Shown: in pieces, positions 8,751 through 16,787 of the stretch
Layout: the number at the start of each line of letters is the position of its first letter
Position numbering within the stretch: position 1 is the first letter of the stretch
DNA from: Mycolicibacter terrae
GTDB lineage: Bacteria; Actinomycetota; Actinomycetes; Mycobacteriales; Mycobacteriaceae
Length of the DNA: 64,000 nt
Assembly (NCBI RefSeq): GCF_010727125.1
Contig: NZ_AP022564.1
Coordinates: 1,054,001-1,118,000 of the forward strand
Reading direction: 5' to 3'
The notes under the pieces: generated by a model
Seen by the model: the letters and a program-made list of their open reading frames with translations, nothing else
What the model was told of the DNA's origin: nothing
The model's database searches: none
Made by a program: the position numbers and the translations under genes

Positions 8751-9032
8751 TCAGTGGTCGTGGTCGTGTGCGACGGCCACCGCCGGCGGTGTCGCCTCCT
8801 CGCCGACACGTTCGCGCGCCTCGGCGACCACATCAGCCACCTTCAGCCGCGCCGACTCGGCGACTTCTTCGGCCCGTCGGGTCCCGCGCAGGCCCCATTC
8901 GGTGGCGGTCACCGCGGCCTCGTGCAGCGGGGCCTTCTCCAGCGCCTTGCGTGCCAGCTCGTAGGCGCTCACCCCGACCAGCCCGGTGAACACCGTTCCG
9001 GCCGCCTTCACCAGCAGTCCCTGTACCGCCAT
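8751..9032 (-). CDS. pacL1: PacL1, metal-binding membrane chaperone of CtpC
   Basis: Small protein of 93 residues, the same length as Mtb Rv3269 (PacL1, DUF1490). PacL1 assembles with CtpC in membrane platforms and binds zinc through its C-terminal acidic/His motif. Here an N-terminal hydrophobic segment (residues 5-25) is followed by a long Ala/Glu-rich amphipathic helix with a Glu-Ala repeat pattern, and the protein ends in HDHDH. ATG 9032 is preceded by AAGGGGA at good spacing. ctpC starts ten bases downstream. It is the first gene of a two-gene unit whose promoter region holds an SmtB/ArsR-like inverted repeat. Confidence 0.93.
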   Translation of the reverse strand: MAVQGLLVKAAGTVFTGLVGVSAYELARKALEKAPLHEAAVTATEWGLRGTRRAEEVAESARLKVADVVAEARERVGEEATPPAVAVAHDHDH

Positions 9033-9070
9033 GAGTAGTCCCCTTCGTGGCTCGTCCGTCTTGATCAGCG

Positions 9071-9076
9071 AGGCTA
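9071..9076 (-). promoter_or_regulatory. -10 element of pacL1-ctpC
   Basis: TAGCCT on the minus strand, 38 bases before the pacL1 ATG. The inverted repeat at 9082-9103 would cover the -10/-35 spacer, as expected for repression. Confidence 0.4.
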
Positions 9077-9081
9077 TCATC

Positions 9082-9103
9082 ATATAAGCATTTCTGCATA
9101 TAT
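9082..9103. promoter_or_regulatory. SmtB/ArsR-like operator upstream of pacL1-ctpC
   Basis: Inverted repeat ATATAAGCA (9082-9090), spacer TTTC, TGCATATAT (9095-9103). Eight of nine positions are symmetric. The AT-rich half sites, size and spacing resemble operators of SmtB/ArsR/NmtR metal-sensing repressors. This is an AT-rich island in an otherwise about 68% G+C region. Confidence 0.5.
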
Positions 9104-9200
9104 CGAGGTGGGTTCGCCGTGGAGAATGTGCCGAGTGTGCGGTTTGGCACGCGACACCGCGCTCAGGCCTACCGGACCGCACACTCGACGGCTGGGCCGT

Positions 9201-9938
9201 TCAGTCCAGCGTCCGGGTGACCTTCTCGCTGTCCCGGCGGCGCTGCTGGGCGCCCGGATCCGGATTGCCGACCTGCACCAGGGAGGCGCCGACCGCGAAG
9301 ACCGCCAGCATGTTGTCGACCAGCTCGGCCGGGTTGCGCCAGTCGTTGGCCGACCACACCCGATCCGAAGGCGTCAAACCCGTTGCCGCCGCGGACTTCT
9401 CGCACAGCGCCAATACCTCGTCGGGAGACGATCCGGCCAGCGCTGCGCCGGGCCTGGTTTCCGGGGTGATCTGGTCACCGTGCACCCGCACCGCGGTCGC
9501 GTAGTCGGTGACACCCACCGGCAGATCGGGGACCGGCCGGCCGAACGGGTCCAGGGACAACACCACCACCTCGCCGCCGCCGGCGGCCACCGCCGCGTCC
9601 GCCTCGGCGAGCCGATCCGCGGTGCACAGGGCGATGTCGGCAGACCCTTCGACCCCGACTGCGTTCGATTCGAGCAGCACCTCGGCGCCGATCCACCACG
9701 CCCCGAACAGCACCGCCGCGGTCTGCCAGTGTGCCGGCAGCAACACCGCCACCCGACTGCCGGCCCCGGCGCCGAGCTCGTCGCGCAGCAGGTTGCCGGT
9801 CTTGGCGGCCCAGTTGGCCAATGTCGCCGCGGACAACTCGATGCGCTCGCCGGTGGCGTCGTCGTAATAGGTGATCCGTGGTCCCACCGGGTCGGCGCGC
9901 ATGATCGGATCAAGGATCGCCGAGCTGAGGTTGGTCAC
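9201..9938 (-). CDS. TIGR03089-family protein (Rv3268 homologue)
   Basis: Cytosolic protein of 245 residues related to the N-terminal part of AMP-binding acyl-CoA synthetases, but much too short to be one: it lacks the P-loop-like and C-terminal adenylation motifs. Recognisable stretches are ITYYDDATGERIELS near the N-terminus and RVAVLLPAHWQTAAVLFGAWWIGA, as in adenylate-forming enzymes. Function unknown. The position between lcp1 and pacL1 matches Mtb Rv3268. GTG 9938 is chosen because TAACGT lies six bases upstream (leaderless); that hexamer includes the TAA stop of lcp1. Confidence 0.85.
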   Translation of the reverse strand: MTNLSSAILDPIMRADPVGPRITYYDDATGERIELSAATLANWAAKTGNLLRDELGAGAGSRVAVLLPAHWQTAAVLFGAWWIGAEVLLESNAVGVEGSADIALCTADRLAEADAAVAAGGGEVVVLSLDPFGRPVPDLPVGVTDYATAVRVHGDQITPETRPGAALAGSSPDEVLALCEKSAAATGLTPSDRVWSANDWRNPAELVDNMLAVFAVGASLVQVGNPDPGAQQRRRDSEKVTRTLD

Positions 9939-9944
9939 CCCCCG

Positions 9945-9950
9945 ACGTTA
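9945..9950 (-). promoter_or_regulatory. -10 element made from the lcp1 stop codon
   Basis: TAACGT on the minus strand, six bases before GTG 9938. Its first three bases are the TAA stop of lcp1. Confidence 0.4.
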
Positions 9951-11417
9951 GTTCACGCACTGCGGGTCATTGGAACCCGCGGTCAGAATCGGTGACGGAG
10001 CGGGGATTTGGGGCAGCTCGCCGTCTTCGACGCTGGCGAAGCCGGTCGCCTCGGCGCGATCACCTGCGCCCAGGCCCGATCCGGGGCCGGTGTAGTCGCC
10101 TGCCAGCACCACCCGTACCGCGCCGGCCGGCACCGACTCGTTGGACACCACCGGCAATCCGCCGAGGTCCCTGGCCACCGCTTGCGCGCCGGGGTCGTCG
10201 GTGTCGGCGGCCTGGACCTGGCTGGTCGCCACGTGACCGGCCTCGTTGTTGCCGACCGACCCGGTACCGAATCCCTTGGCGTTCAGCACACCTGAGACCG
10301 CCGCGGCCAACCCGTTGATGTCGGTGTCGTTGTAGACGCTGGCGGTGGTGTGTTCCGGGTCGTAGGCCCGTTGGTCGGTCTTGCCCTCGTCCGTGTCATG
10401 CAGCAGGCCGGCCACCCAGTCGGCGACCTGGGTCGGGTCGACGCGCACCACGCTCTGCATGCCGTCGTCGCTCCAGCCGGATTCCTCGAGTACCGGGATG
10501 GTGGCGAAGGCGACCTTGCCCGCCGCCAGATCCTGCAGCTTGGTGATGAAATCGATGACGTCCCAACCTTCCGACAGCACCACCGAGCGTTGTACCGCCG
10601 CCTGCAGTCGCGACATGGTGCCCGGGCTGGACAGCGTCTTACCGGAGATCACCTGGTGAGCCAGTGCCGCCATCACCGCCTGTTGGCGGCGGACCCGGTC
10701 CAGGTCGCCGTGCGGCAGCTCGTGGCGCTGCCGCACGAAGCTCAGTGCCTGCGCGCCGCCGAGGCGCTGCCAGCCGGCCGGGAAATCTGCGCCGGAGAGT
10801 TCTTCGTACACCGGCTCTTTGAGGCAGACGTCCACGCCGCCCAGCGCGTCGGTGATCAGCGAGAAACCCAGCAGCCCGACCTCGGCGTAGTGGTCGACGG
10901 TGACCCCGGTCAGGTCGGCCACCGTCTTGATCAGGGCCTCCCGGCCGGCCTGGGTGCCGCGGGCCTGGGCCTGCACCGGATCCATCCCGGCTTCGACCAG
11001 CGCGTCGGCGGTCTCGAGCCTGGTGGCGCCGTAGACGCCGTTGATCTTGGTCTTGTCCAGCCCGGGCGGCGCCACATAGGAGTCGCGGGGGATCGAGATC
11101 GCGGTGGCCGAGCGCCCGTTGTTGGGGATGCGGACCAGGATGATCGTGTCGGTGTTGGTGGCGTCGTCGTCGCCGACCCGCAGCTCGGCCAACTCCTCGG
11201 GGGTCAGCGGGTTGCCGTGGGCGTCGGTGCGGCTGTCCATCCCGACCAGAAGAATGTCGACCGCGCCGTCGGCTCCGCCGTTGCCCAGCGCCAGCGACGC
11301 CACGTGGAAGATGCCGTCCTCGAAGGACCGGACGCGGCTCCAGGCCACCCCGGTACCGAGGACGACGGCGACGGCTGCCACGGTAGCGATCACACGAATC
11401 ACACGTTGCGCAGGCAT
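9948..11417 (-). CDS. lcp1: Lcp1, LytR-CpsA-Psr family cell-wall ligase
   Basis: Transferase that attaches arabinogalactan to peptidoglycan on the outer face of the membrane (role known for Mtb Rv3267/Lcp1). It has 489 residues. One N-terminal membrane anchor (about residues 5-24) is followed by the LCP domain with DILLVGMDSR, the arginine motif AISIPRDSYV and the KINGVYG segment. A C-terminal LytR_C domain (about 370-460) and a Pro-rich tail follow. ATG 11417 is used: TAGCCT sits six bases upstream in the leaderless arrangement. A GTG three bases earlier is the alternative. It is divergent from rmlD, so arabinogalactan attachment and rhamnose synthesis share one intergenic region carrying the 57-bp repeats. 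Confidence 0.94.
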   Translation of the reverse strand: MPAQRVIRVIATVAAVAVVLGTGVAWSRVRSFEDGIFHVASLALGNGGADGAVDILLVGMDSRTDAHGNPLTPEELAELRVGDDDATNTDTIILVRIPNNGRSATAISIPRDSYVAPPGLDKTKINGVYGATRLETADALVEAGMDPVQAQARGTQAGREALIKTVADLTGVTVDHYAEVGLLGFSLITDALGGVDVCLKEPVYEELSGADFPAGWQRLGGAQALSFVRQRHELPHGDLDRVRRQQAVMAALAHQVISGKTLSSPGTMSRLQAAVQRSVVLSEGWDVIDFITKLQDLAAGKVAFATIPVLEESGWSDDGMQSVVRVDPTQVADWVAGLLHDTDEGKTDQRAYDPEHTTASVYNDTDINGLAAAVSGVLNAKGFGTGSVGNNEAGHVATSQVQAADTDDPGAQAVARDLGGLPVVSNESVPAGAVRVVLAGDYTGPGSGLGAGDRAEATGFASVEDGELPQIPAPSPILTAGSNDPQCVN

Positions 11418-11423
11418 CACTTG

Positions 11424-11429
11424 AGGCTA
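11424..11429 (-). promoter_or_regulatory. -10 element of lcp1 (leaderless)
   Basis: TAGCCT on the minus strand, six bases before ATG 11417. No Shine-Dalgarno is seen. Confidence 0.45.
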
Positions 11430-11483
11430 CTTGCGTCACGGCTGTATCTGCGGTAGCCGCGATCGGCGTGCCAGATCGGCGGG

Positions 11484-11619
11484 AGCTGCCGCATAAGCTC
11501 GGCGGCTTAGCGAGCCTCGACGAAGGAGAGGCGAAGCTGGAGCTGCCGCATAAGCTCGGCGGCTTAGCAAGCCTCGACGAAGGAGAGGCGAAGCTGGAGC
11601 TGCCGCATAAGCTCGGCGG
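11484..11619. repeat. 57-bp tandem repeat, 2.4 copies, ending next to the rmlD start
   Basis: Units at 11484-11540 and 11541-11597 differ at one base (11512 g versus 11569 a). A third, 22-base partial unit spans 11598-11619 and stops two bases before the rmlD ATG at 11622. Each unit contains TAAGC/GCTTA and GCCTC/GAGGC short inverted repeats. The period is a multiple of three, but neither frame belongs to a convincing gene. It resembles mycobacterial interspersed/VNTR minisatellites in size, position and near-identity. Confidence 0.9.
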
Positions 11620-11621
11620 TT

Positions 11622-12491
11622 ATGACTTCTGGGCAGCGGATCGTGATCACCGGGGCCGGCGGGCAGGTCGGCAGCTTCCTGGCGGTGCGGGCCGCCGAGA
11701 CCGGCCATGACGTGCTCGCGCTGTCCTCGGCGCAGTGCGACATCACCGATCCGGCCGCCGTCGGCGCCGTCGACCTGCGGCCCGGCGATGTGCTGGTCAA
11801 CTGTGCCGCCTACACCGACGTGGACTCCGCCGAGACCGACGCCGACCGCGCGCACGCGGTCAACGCGGCCGGGCCGGGCCATGTGGCCACCGCCTGCGCG
11901 CGGGCCGGTGCACGACTGATTCACATCTCCACCGACTACGTCTTCGGCGGCGACTTCGGCGGCGCGGCGCCACGCCCGTACGAACCGGGGGATGCGACCA
12001 GGCCCCTCAGTGTCTACGGCAGCACCAAACTGGCCGGCGAGGACGCGGTGCTGACGGCGTGTCCGGATGCTCTGGTGGTGCGTACCGCCTGGGTCTACAC
12101 CGGCGCCGCCGGCGGGTCGGACTTCGTCGCGGTGATGCGTGAGCGGGCCGCAGGCGATTCGACGGTGGAGGTGGTCGACGACCAGATCGGCTCACCGACC
12201 TATGTCGGCGACCTGGTCGACGCACTACTGGCCCTGGCCGGTGCCTGGCCCGCCGCCCGGCTGCTGCACGCCGCCAACGGCGGTGCGGCGAGCCGCTACG
12301 AGCAGGCCCGTGCGGTGTTCGCCGCGCTCGGCGCCGACCCGCACCGGGTGCTGCCGGTCAGCAGCGCCGCCCGGCCCCGCCCGGCGGCCCGGCCCGCCTA
12401 CTCGGCGTTGTCGGGCGTCGAATCGGCGCGAGCCGGCCTGGCGCCGCTGCGCCCATGGAGCGCTGCGCTGGCCGCGGCACTGGCCAGATAA
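11622..12491 (+). CDS. rmlD: RmlD, dTDP-4-dehydrorhamnose reductase
   Basis: Last step of dTDP-L-rhamnose synthesis, the donor for the rhamnosyl linker of arabinogalactan; essential in mycobacteria. It has 289 residues with the Rossmann NAD(P)H site GAGGQVG (residues 10-16), the STDYVFGG segment and the catalytic YGSTK (YxxxK) of extended short-chain dehydrogenases. ATG 11622 directly follows the 57-bp repeat array, and no clean Shine-Dalgarno is visible, so translation initiation depends on repeat-derived sequence. The next gene, wbbL, begins ten bases after the stop. Confidence 0.95.
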   Translation: MTSGQRIVITGAGGQVGSFLAVRAAETGHDVLALSSAQCDITDPAAVGAVDLRPGDVLVNCAAYTDVDSAETDADRAHAVNAAGPGHVATACARAGARLIHISTDYVFGGDFGGAAPRPYEPGDATRPLSVYGSTKLAGEDAVLTACPDALVVRTAWVYTGAAGGSDFVAVMRERAAGDSTVEVVDDQIGSPTYVGDLVDALLALAGAWPAARLLHAANGGAASRYEQARAVFAALGADPHRVLPVSSAARPRPAARPAYSALSGVESARAGLAPLRPWSAALAAALAR

Positions 12492-12494
12492 CCT
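12489..12494 (+). promoter_or_regulatory. -10 element made from the rmlD stop codon
   Basis: TAACCT, seven bases before GTG 12502. The TAA is the rmlD stop codon. It is a possible internal leaderless promoter for wbbL-manB. Confidence 0.35.
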
Positions 12495-12501
12495 CTACGC
12501 C

Positions 12502-13377
12502 GTGAGTGAGGCCCTACCGGTGGTGACGGTGACGTATTCGCCGGGTTGGCATCTGGACCGCTTCCTGGCATCGCTGGCGCTGGCCACCGATCGCCCCGTG
12601 CAGGTGGTGATGGCCGACAACGGTTCGACCGACGGCGCGCCGCAGGAAGCCGTGCAGCGCTACCCCAACGTGCAGTTGTTCGAGACCGGGTCCAACCTCG
12701 GCTACGGCGGCGCGGTCAACAGCGCGGTGGAGCAGCTGGGCGCCTCAAGCGAGTTTCTGATCGTGGCCAACCCCGACGTGCAGTGGGGCCCGGGCAGCAT
12801 CGACGCCCTGCTGGAGGCCGCCGCCCGGTGGCCGCACGCGGCGACGTTGGGTCCGCTGATCCGGGACCCCGACGGCTCGGTGTACCCCTCGGCGCGCCAG
12901 CTGCCGAGCCTGATCCGCGGCGGCATGCACGCCGTGGTCGGCCCGCTGTGGCGCAACAACCCGTGGTCGCGGGCCTACCGGCAAGAGCACCAGGAACCCA
13001 GCGAACGCCCGGTGGGGTGGCTGTCCGGGGCCTGTCTGCTGGTGCGCCGCGCCGCGTTCGATCAGATCGGCGGTTTCGACGAGCGCTACTTCCTCTACAT
13101 GGAGGACGTCGACCTGGGCGACCGGTTCGGCAAGGCCGGCTGGCTCAACGTCTACGTTCCGTCCGCGGAAGTGCTGCACCAGAAGGGACACGCCACCGGC
13201 AAGGACCCGGCGGCCAACCTGGCGGCGCACCACCGCAGCACCTACACCTACCTCGCCGACCGGCACACCGGTTGGTGGCGAGCGCCGCTGCGCGCGACCA
13301 TGCGCGGCGCGCTGGCGATGCGCTCGCGCCTGGTGGTGCGCAGCGCCCGCCGCAAGCCGACGAAGGGACGCCCGTGA
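12502..13377 (+). CDS. wbbL: WbbL, rhamnosyltransferase of the arabinogalactan linker
   Basis: GT2-family glycosyltransferase of 291 residues (Mtb WbbL: 301). It transfers rhamnose from dTDP-rhamnose to GlcNAc-PP-decaprenol at the inner membrane. N-terminal sugar-nucleotide fold: VVTVTYSPGWHLDRFL, then ADNGSTDGAP and NPDVQWGPG (DxD-like). Acceptor region with GWLSGACLLVRR, GGFDERYFLYMEDVDL (catalytic Asp/Glu) and a basic C-terminus. GTG 12502 matches the Mtb start and lies ten bases after rmlD. It overlaps the next start by four bases (GTGA), so the three genes form one unit. Confidence 0.95.
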   Translation: MSEALPVVTVTYSPGWHLDRFLASLALATDRPVQVVMADNGSTDGAPQEAVQRYPNVQLFETGSNLGYGGAVNSAVEQLGASSEFLIVANPDVQWGPGSIDALLEAAARWPHAATLGPLIRDPDGSVYPSARQLPSLIRGGMHAVVGPLWRNNPWSRAYRQEHQEPSERPVGWLSGACLLVRRAAFDQIGGFDERYFLYMEDVDLGDRFGKAGWLNVYVPSAEVLHQKGHATGKDPAANLAAHHRSTYTYLADRHTGWWRAPLRATMRGALAMRSRLVVRSARRKPTKGRP

Positions 13378-14447
13378 CACTTCAGCAAGTCGATGCCGTG
13401 GTGCTGGTCGGCGGCAAGGGCACCCGGCTGCGGCCATTGACGTTGTCGGCGCCCAAGCCGATGCTGCCGACCGCGGGTCTGCCGTTCCTCACCCACCTGC
13501 TGTCGCGGATCGCCGCCGCCGGCATCGAGCACGTCATCTTGAGCACCTCCTACAAGCCGGAGGTGTTCTCGCAAGAGTTCGGCGACGGCTCGGCGCTGGG
13601 GCTGCAGATCGACTACGTGACCGAGGACGAGCCGCTGGGCACCGGCGGCGGCATCGCCAACGTCGCGGCCAAGCTGCGTCACGACACCACGATGGTGTTC
13701 AACGGCGACGTGCTCTCCGGGGCCGACCTGGCCGAGCTGTACGCCTATCACCGCGAGCATGCCGCCGAGGCCACCCTGCACCTGGTGCGGGTCGGTGACC
13801 CGCGCGCGTTCGGCTGTGTTCCCACCGACGACGGCCGGGTCACGGCATTCCTGGAGAAGACCGAGGACCCGCCGACCGACCAGATCAACGCCGGCTGTTA
13901 TGTGCTGTCCCGCAACGTGATCGACCGTATTCCGCGGGGCCGGGCGGTCTCGGTGGAGCGCGAGGTGTTCCCGGCGCTGCTGTCCGACGGCGTGAAGGTC
14001 TGCGGCTACGTCGACACCAGCTACTGGCGTGACATGGGCACCCCGGAGGACTTCGTGCGCGGCTCGGCGGATCTGGTGCGAGGCATCGCGCCGTCGCCGG
14101 CGCTGGGCGGCCGGCGCGGCGAGTCATTGGTGCACGACGGTGCCGCGGTGGCGCCGGGTGCGGTGCTGATCGGCGGCACGGTCGTCGGCCGCGGCGCCGA
14201 GATCGGCCCGGGCGCCCGGCTGGACGGCGCGGTGATCTTCGACGGGGTGCGCGTCGAGGCCGGCTGCGTGATCGAACGTTCGATCGTCGGGTTCGGCGCC
14301 CGGATCGGGCCGCGGGCGTTGATCCGCGACGGGGTGATCGGCGACGGCGCCGACATCGGTGCCCGCTGCGAGCTGCTGCGTGGGGCGCGGGTGTGGCCGG
14401 GGGTGTCGATCCCGGACTGCGGGATCCGCTACTCCAGCGACGTCTGA
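13374..14447 (+). CDS. manB: Mannose-1-phosphate guanylyltransferase (Rv3264c homologue)
   Basis: Nucleotidyltransferase of 357 residues making GDP-mannose, the donor for PIMs, LM/LAM and mannoproteins. N-terminal signature VVLVGGKGTRLRPLT and APKPMLP, then NGDVLSG (metal-binding Asp) and EKTEDPPTDQINAG. The C-terminus (about 255-350) is a left-handed beta-helix of hexapeptide repeats. The GTG overlaps the wbbL stop (GTGA), with GAAGGGA upstream. Naming is confusing in the literature: this is the gene called manB in Mtb; some annotations use rmlA2 or manC. Followed by an inverted repeat that may end the operon. Confidence 0.92.
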   Translation: MTLQQVDAVVLVGGKGTRLRPLTLSAPKPMLPTAGLPFLTHLLSRIAAAGIEHVILSTSYKPEVFSQEFGDGSALGLQIDYVTEDEPLGTGGGIANVAAKLRHDTTMVFNGDVLSGADLAELYAYHREHAAEATLHLVRVGDPRAFGCVPTDDGRVTAFLEKTEDPPTDQINAGCYVLSRNVIDRIPRGRAVSVEREVFPALLSDGVKVCGYVDTSYWRDMGTPEDFVRGSADLVRGIAPSPALGGRRGESLVHDGAAVAPGAVLIGGTVVGRGAEIGPGARLDGAVIFDGVRVEAGCVIERSIVGFGARIGPRALIRDGVIGDGADIGARCELLRGARVWPGVSIPDCGIRYSSDV

Positions 14448-14460
14448 GCAGGTTTCCGGC

Positions 14461-14517
14461 TGACTCTGCGCTCAGGGCGCACCCTTCTCGCGCTTTTCCG
14501 CCATAGACGCAGAGTCA
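14461..14517. repeat. Inverted repeat after manB, related to the sahH-tmk palindrome
   Basis: TGACTCTGCG (14461-14470) and its exact complement CGCAGAGTCA (14508-14517), 37 bases apart, start 13 bases after manB. It may act as a terminator. The ACTCTG core is shared with the large palindrome at 39071-39128. Confidence 0.6.
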
Positions 14518-14536
14518 ACGGTGGATAGTCATAGCC

Positions 14537-14893
14537 ATGTTCATCAGGGTCTTCGTCGCGTGCCTGGCCACAGTCGCCATGGCGACGCCGGCTGCCGCTG
14601 ATCCGCTTGACCCGATTCCCGGCAACGGTGTCTTTCAGGTCGGCAGCGATATCGCACCGGGCCTGTACCACACCGGCGGGTCGGGTTCGGCCTTCGGCGT
14701 GTGGATCAACAACGTGCCGACGCAAGAGTCGATGTGTTCGTGGTTCACCTACAGCACACCCGATGCGGCCAAGGACCATGTGGTCCAGACGAACACGTCT
14801 ATCGGTCCGATGTACGCGAACATTCCCGTCACGGTCAAGGCCTTCGAGTCGCAGAACTGTCAGCCCTGGACGCGGGTCACCGACTCCCCGTGA
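14537..14893 (+). CDS. Small secreted protein of unknown function
   Basis: 118 residues. A Sec signal peptide (residues 1-21, ending AAADP after a hydrophobic core) leaves a mature protein of about 97 residues. It contains GLYHTGGSGSAFGVWI, a W/Y-rich beta-type pattern and two cysteines (in SMCSWF and QNCQPW) that could form one disulfide. The spacing GSDIAPGLYHT...C-W resembles a small actinobacterial secreted beta domain with a PGxY motif, but no function is known to me. The ATG at 14537 has no clear ribosome site. It stands alone, converging on the nudix gene with a 14-base gap. Confidence 0.75.
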   Translation: MFIRVFVACLATVAMATPAAADPLDPIPGNGVFQVGSDIAPGLYHTGGSGSAFGVWINNVPTQESMCSWFTYSTPDAAKDHVVQTNTSIGPMYANIPVTVKAFESQNCQPWTRVTDSP

Positions 14894-14907
14894 GACCGCG
14901 GGCCGGG

Positions 14908-15441
14908 CTACCCGACGGCCCGCGCCACCAGGTGCGCCAGGGCGTCGTCGGCGTCCGGCGGTAGCGCGTCCACCGGCCACCATCGCAGGTCGACTGATTC
15001 ATCGCTGATGCCGATCTGCGCGCCGGCCGGGGCGTGCGCCACGAACTGCAGGTCCAGATGCCGGGTCGGCACCCCCAGCGAGCACGTCACCGGGTGCACG
15101 TGCACGGCCGCCAGCCGCGGGTCGAGCCGCAGCCCGTTGATACCGGATTCCTCGGTGGCCTCGCGCAGTGCGGCGTTGACGATGTCGGTGTCGGCGTCCT
15201 CGCAGTGCCCGCCCAGTTGCACCCAGCGCCCGACCCGCGGGTGCAGTGTCAGCAGCACCCGCTCACCGGTGTGGTCGAGCACCGCCGCCGAGGCGGTGAT
15301 GTGCCCGGGTACGCATTCGCGCGCGCAGGCATCGGTACGGGCGGCCAGGAACGCCAGCACCGCGTGGCGGAGCGCGTCCTGTGCGGAATCCGGTGCCGCC
15401 CACGCCGTCAGCGTTGCGACCGCGGAGGCGTGCGTGCTCAC
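14908..15441 (-). CDS. NUDIX hydrolase coupled to fbiB
   Basis: Predicted pyrophosphohydrolase of nucleoside-diphosphate-linked compounds, 177 residues. The Nudix region reads [25 protein letters not shown]: the RExxEE core and final glycine are present, but the usual first glutamate of GX5E is Thr. This belongs to the GGHxE.D variant seen in many actinobacterial proteins. GTG 15441 overlaps the fbiB stop by four bases (GTGA), so it is the third gene of an fbiA-fbiB-nudix unit. That coupling suggests a housekeeping role near F420 or GTP/phospholactate-type intermediates, but the substrate cannot be read from sequence. Confidence 0.85.
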   Translation of the reverse strand: MSTHASAVATLTAWAAPDSAQDALRHAVLAFLAARTDACARECVPGHITASAAVLDHTGERVLLTLHPRVGRWVQLGGHCEDADTDIVNAALREATEESGINGLRLDPRLAAVHVHPVTCSLGVPTRHLDLQFVAHAPAGAQIGISDESVDLRWWPVDALPPDADDALAHLVARAVG

Positions 15442-16787
15442 CGGCGGACCAGCAGGTCGTCGACGGCGGCCGGCGGGCGGGGCTCGGGCGGCTCGATGGC
15501 GTAGCCGATCGCGATGGCGCCCAACGGCTCCCAGTCCGCCGGCAGGTCGAGTTCGGCGCGCACCAGCTCGGGAGTGAAGATCGTCGACCCGATCCAGCAA
15601 CTGCCTACGCCGCGCACCGCCAGCGCCACCAGCAGCGCCTGAACGGCTGCGCCGACCGCCACGGTGAACATGGTGTGCTCGGCGGCGGTGCGATCCGGGT
15701 CGGGGTAGTCATGCGCCCCGTCGGGAACCATGACCGGGATGACGACTTCGGGTGCGTCGTAGAGGATCCGGCCGCGCGCCACCCGGGCCTCGATCGCCTC
15801 GGGGGACTTGCCGTCGCCGGCCAGGTCGGCACGCCAGCGCTGGGCCATCGCGTCCAGGAGCCGGGAGCGCACACTCGGGGTCTGCAACCAGACGAACCGC
15901 GTCGGCCGGGTGTGGTGCGGTGCCGGGGCGGTCAGGGCTTCGGATATGGCGTCGGTGATCGTCTCTGCCGGCACGGGTTCGCCCGCGAACACGCGCACCG
16001 AGCGGCGCAGCAGCTGGGCTTGGCGCCGCCCGGTCTCGATGGCCTCGGCGGTGCCCAGCCAGAACAGGTCCTCGGAACCGGAGCGCACCAGTGCGGCCGC
16101 GGTGGAACCGTCGTCGGGGCTGGACACGCCGCGCACCACCGCTACCGGAACATCGGTGAGCTTGCCCTTGACCAGGTCGGCAGCCGCGGCCAGTTCGTCG
16201 GCGACCGCCACTTCGGTGACGAACAACTCGTTGCCGTGCCGGTCGACGGCACCGGCGTAGCCGTTGAGGACCGTCAGGCCCGATGCCCCGATCGCGACAT
16301 CGATCTGTCCGTTGCGCCAGGCGCGGCCCATCGTGTCGGTGATCAGCACCGCCACGTCGACACCGAGCCGGGTCGCCAGGCTGGTCCGCAGCGCGGCGGC
16401 ACTTCCGTCGGGGTCGACCGGCAGCAGCGCGAGTTCGTCGGAGCCGACGTTGGAACCGTCCACGCCCGCGGCGGCCTGCACCAGGCCGAGCCGATTCTCG
16501 GTGATCCAGGTGCGGCCCTTACGGGCCAGTACGCGCACCGCCTCGGCCTCGACCAGCTGGCGGCGCAGTGCGTCTCGCGCCTCGGCGTCATGCGGCGCCG
16601 GAACGATACGGCCCTCGCACTTGGACACCACCTTGCTGGTGACCACCACGATGTCGCCGTCGGCCAGCCACGGTGCGGCCTGCGCCAGCGCGACCGCCAG
16701 GTCATCGCCGGGCCGGAATTCGCCCAGGCCGGTGACCGGCAGGATCTCGACCTTGGCGGCGCTGCCGTGTTCGCGCCGCCCCGTCAT
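15438..16787 (-). CDS. fbiB: FbiB, F420:gamma-glutamyl ligase / dehydro-F420 reductase
   Basis: Bifunctional F420 enzyme of 449 residues (Mtb FbiB: 448). The N-terminal half (about 1-245) is the GTP-dependent gamma-glutamyl ligase ([46 protein letters not shown]). The C-terminal half (about 250-449) is an FMN nitroreductase-fold domain that reduces dehydro-F420-0 ([21 protein letters not shown]). ATG 16787 overlaps the fbiA stop (ATGA). It supplies cofactor for F420-dependent enzymes, including probably the LLM-type protein at 32.7 kb. Confidence 0.96.
   Translation of the reverse strand: MTGRREHGSAAKVEILPVTGLGEFRPGDDLAVALAQAAPWLADGDIVVVTSKVVSKCEGRIVPAPHDAEARDALRRQLVEAEAVRVLARKGRTWITENRLGLVQAAAGVDGSNVGSDELALLPVDPDGSAAALRTSLATRLGVDVAVLITDTMGRAWRNGQIDVAIGASGLTVLNGYAGAVDRHGNELFVTEVAVADELAAAADLVKGKLTDVPVAVVRGVSSPDDGSTAAALVRSGSEDLFWLGTAEAIETGRRQAQLLRRSVRVFAGEPVPAETITDAISEALTAPAPHHTRPTRFVWLQTPSVRSRLLDAMAQRWRADLAGDGKSPEAIEARVARGRILYDAPEVVIPVMVPDGAHDYPDPDRTAAEHTMFTVAVGAAVQALLVALAVRGVGSCWIGSTIFTPELVRAELDLPADWEPLGAIAIGYAIEPPEPRPPAAVDDLLVRR

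Noticed and set aside
11461..11924. Protein-coding frame through the 57-bp repeats (both strands open)
   Set aside because: The frame is open only because the unit is 57 bases (a multiple of three). It overlaps rmlD and has no start context; better explained as noncoding tandem repeat.
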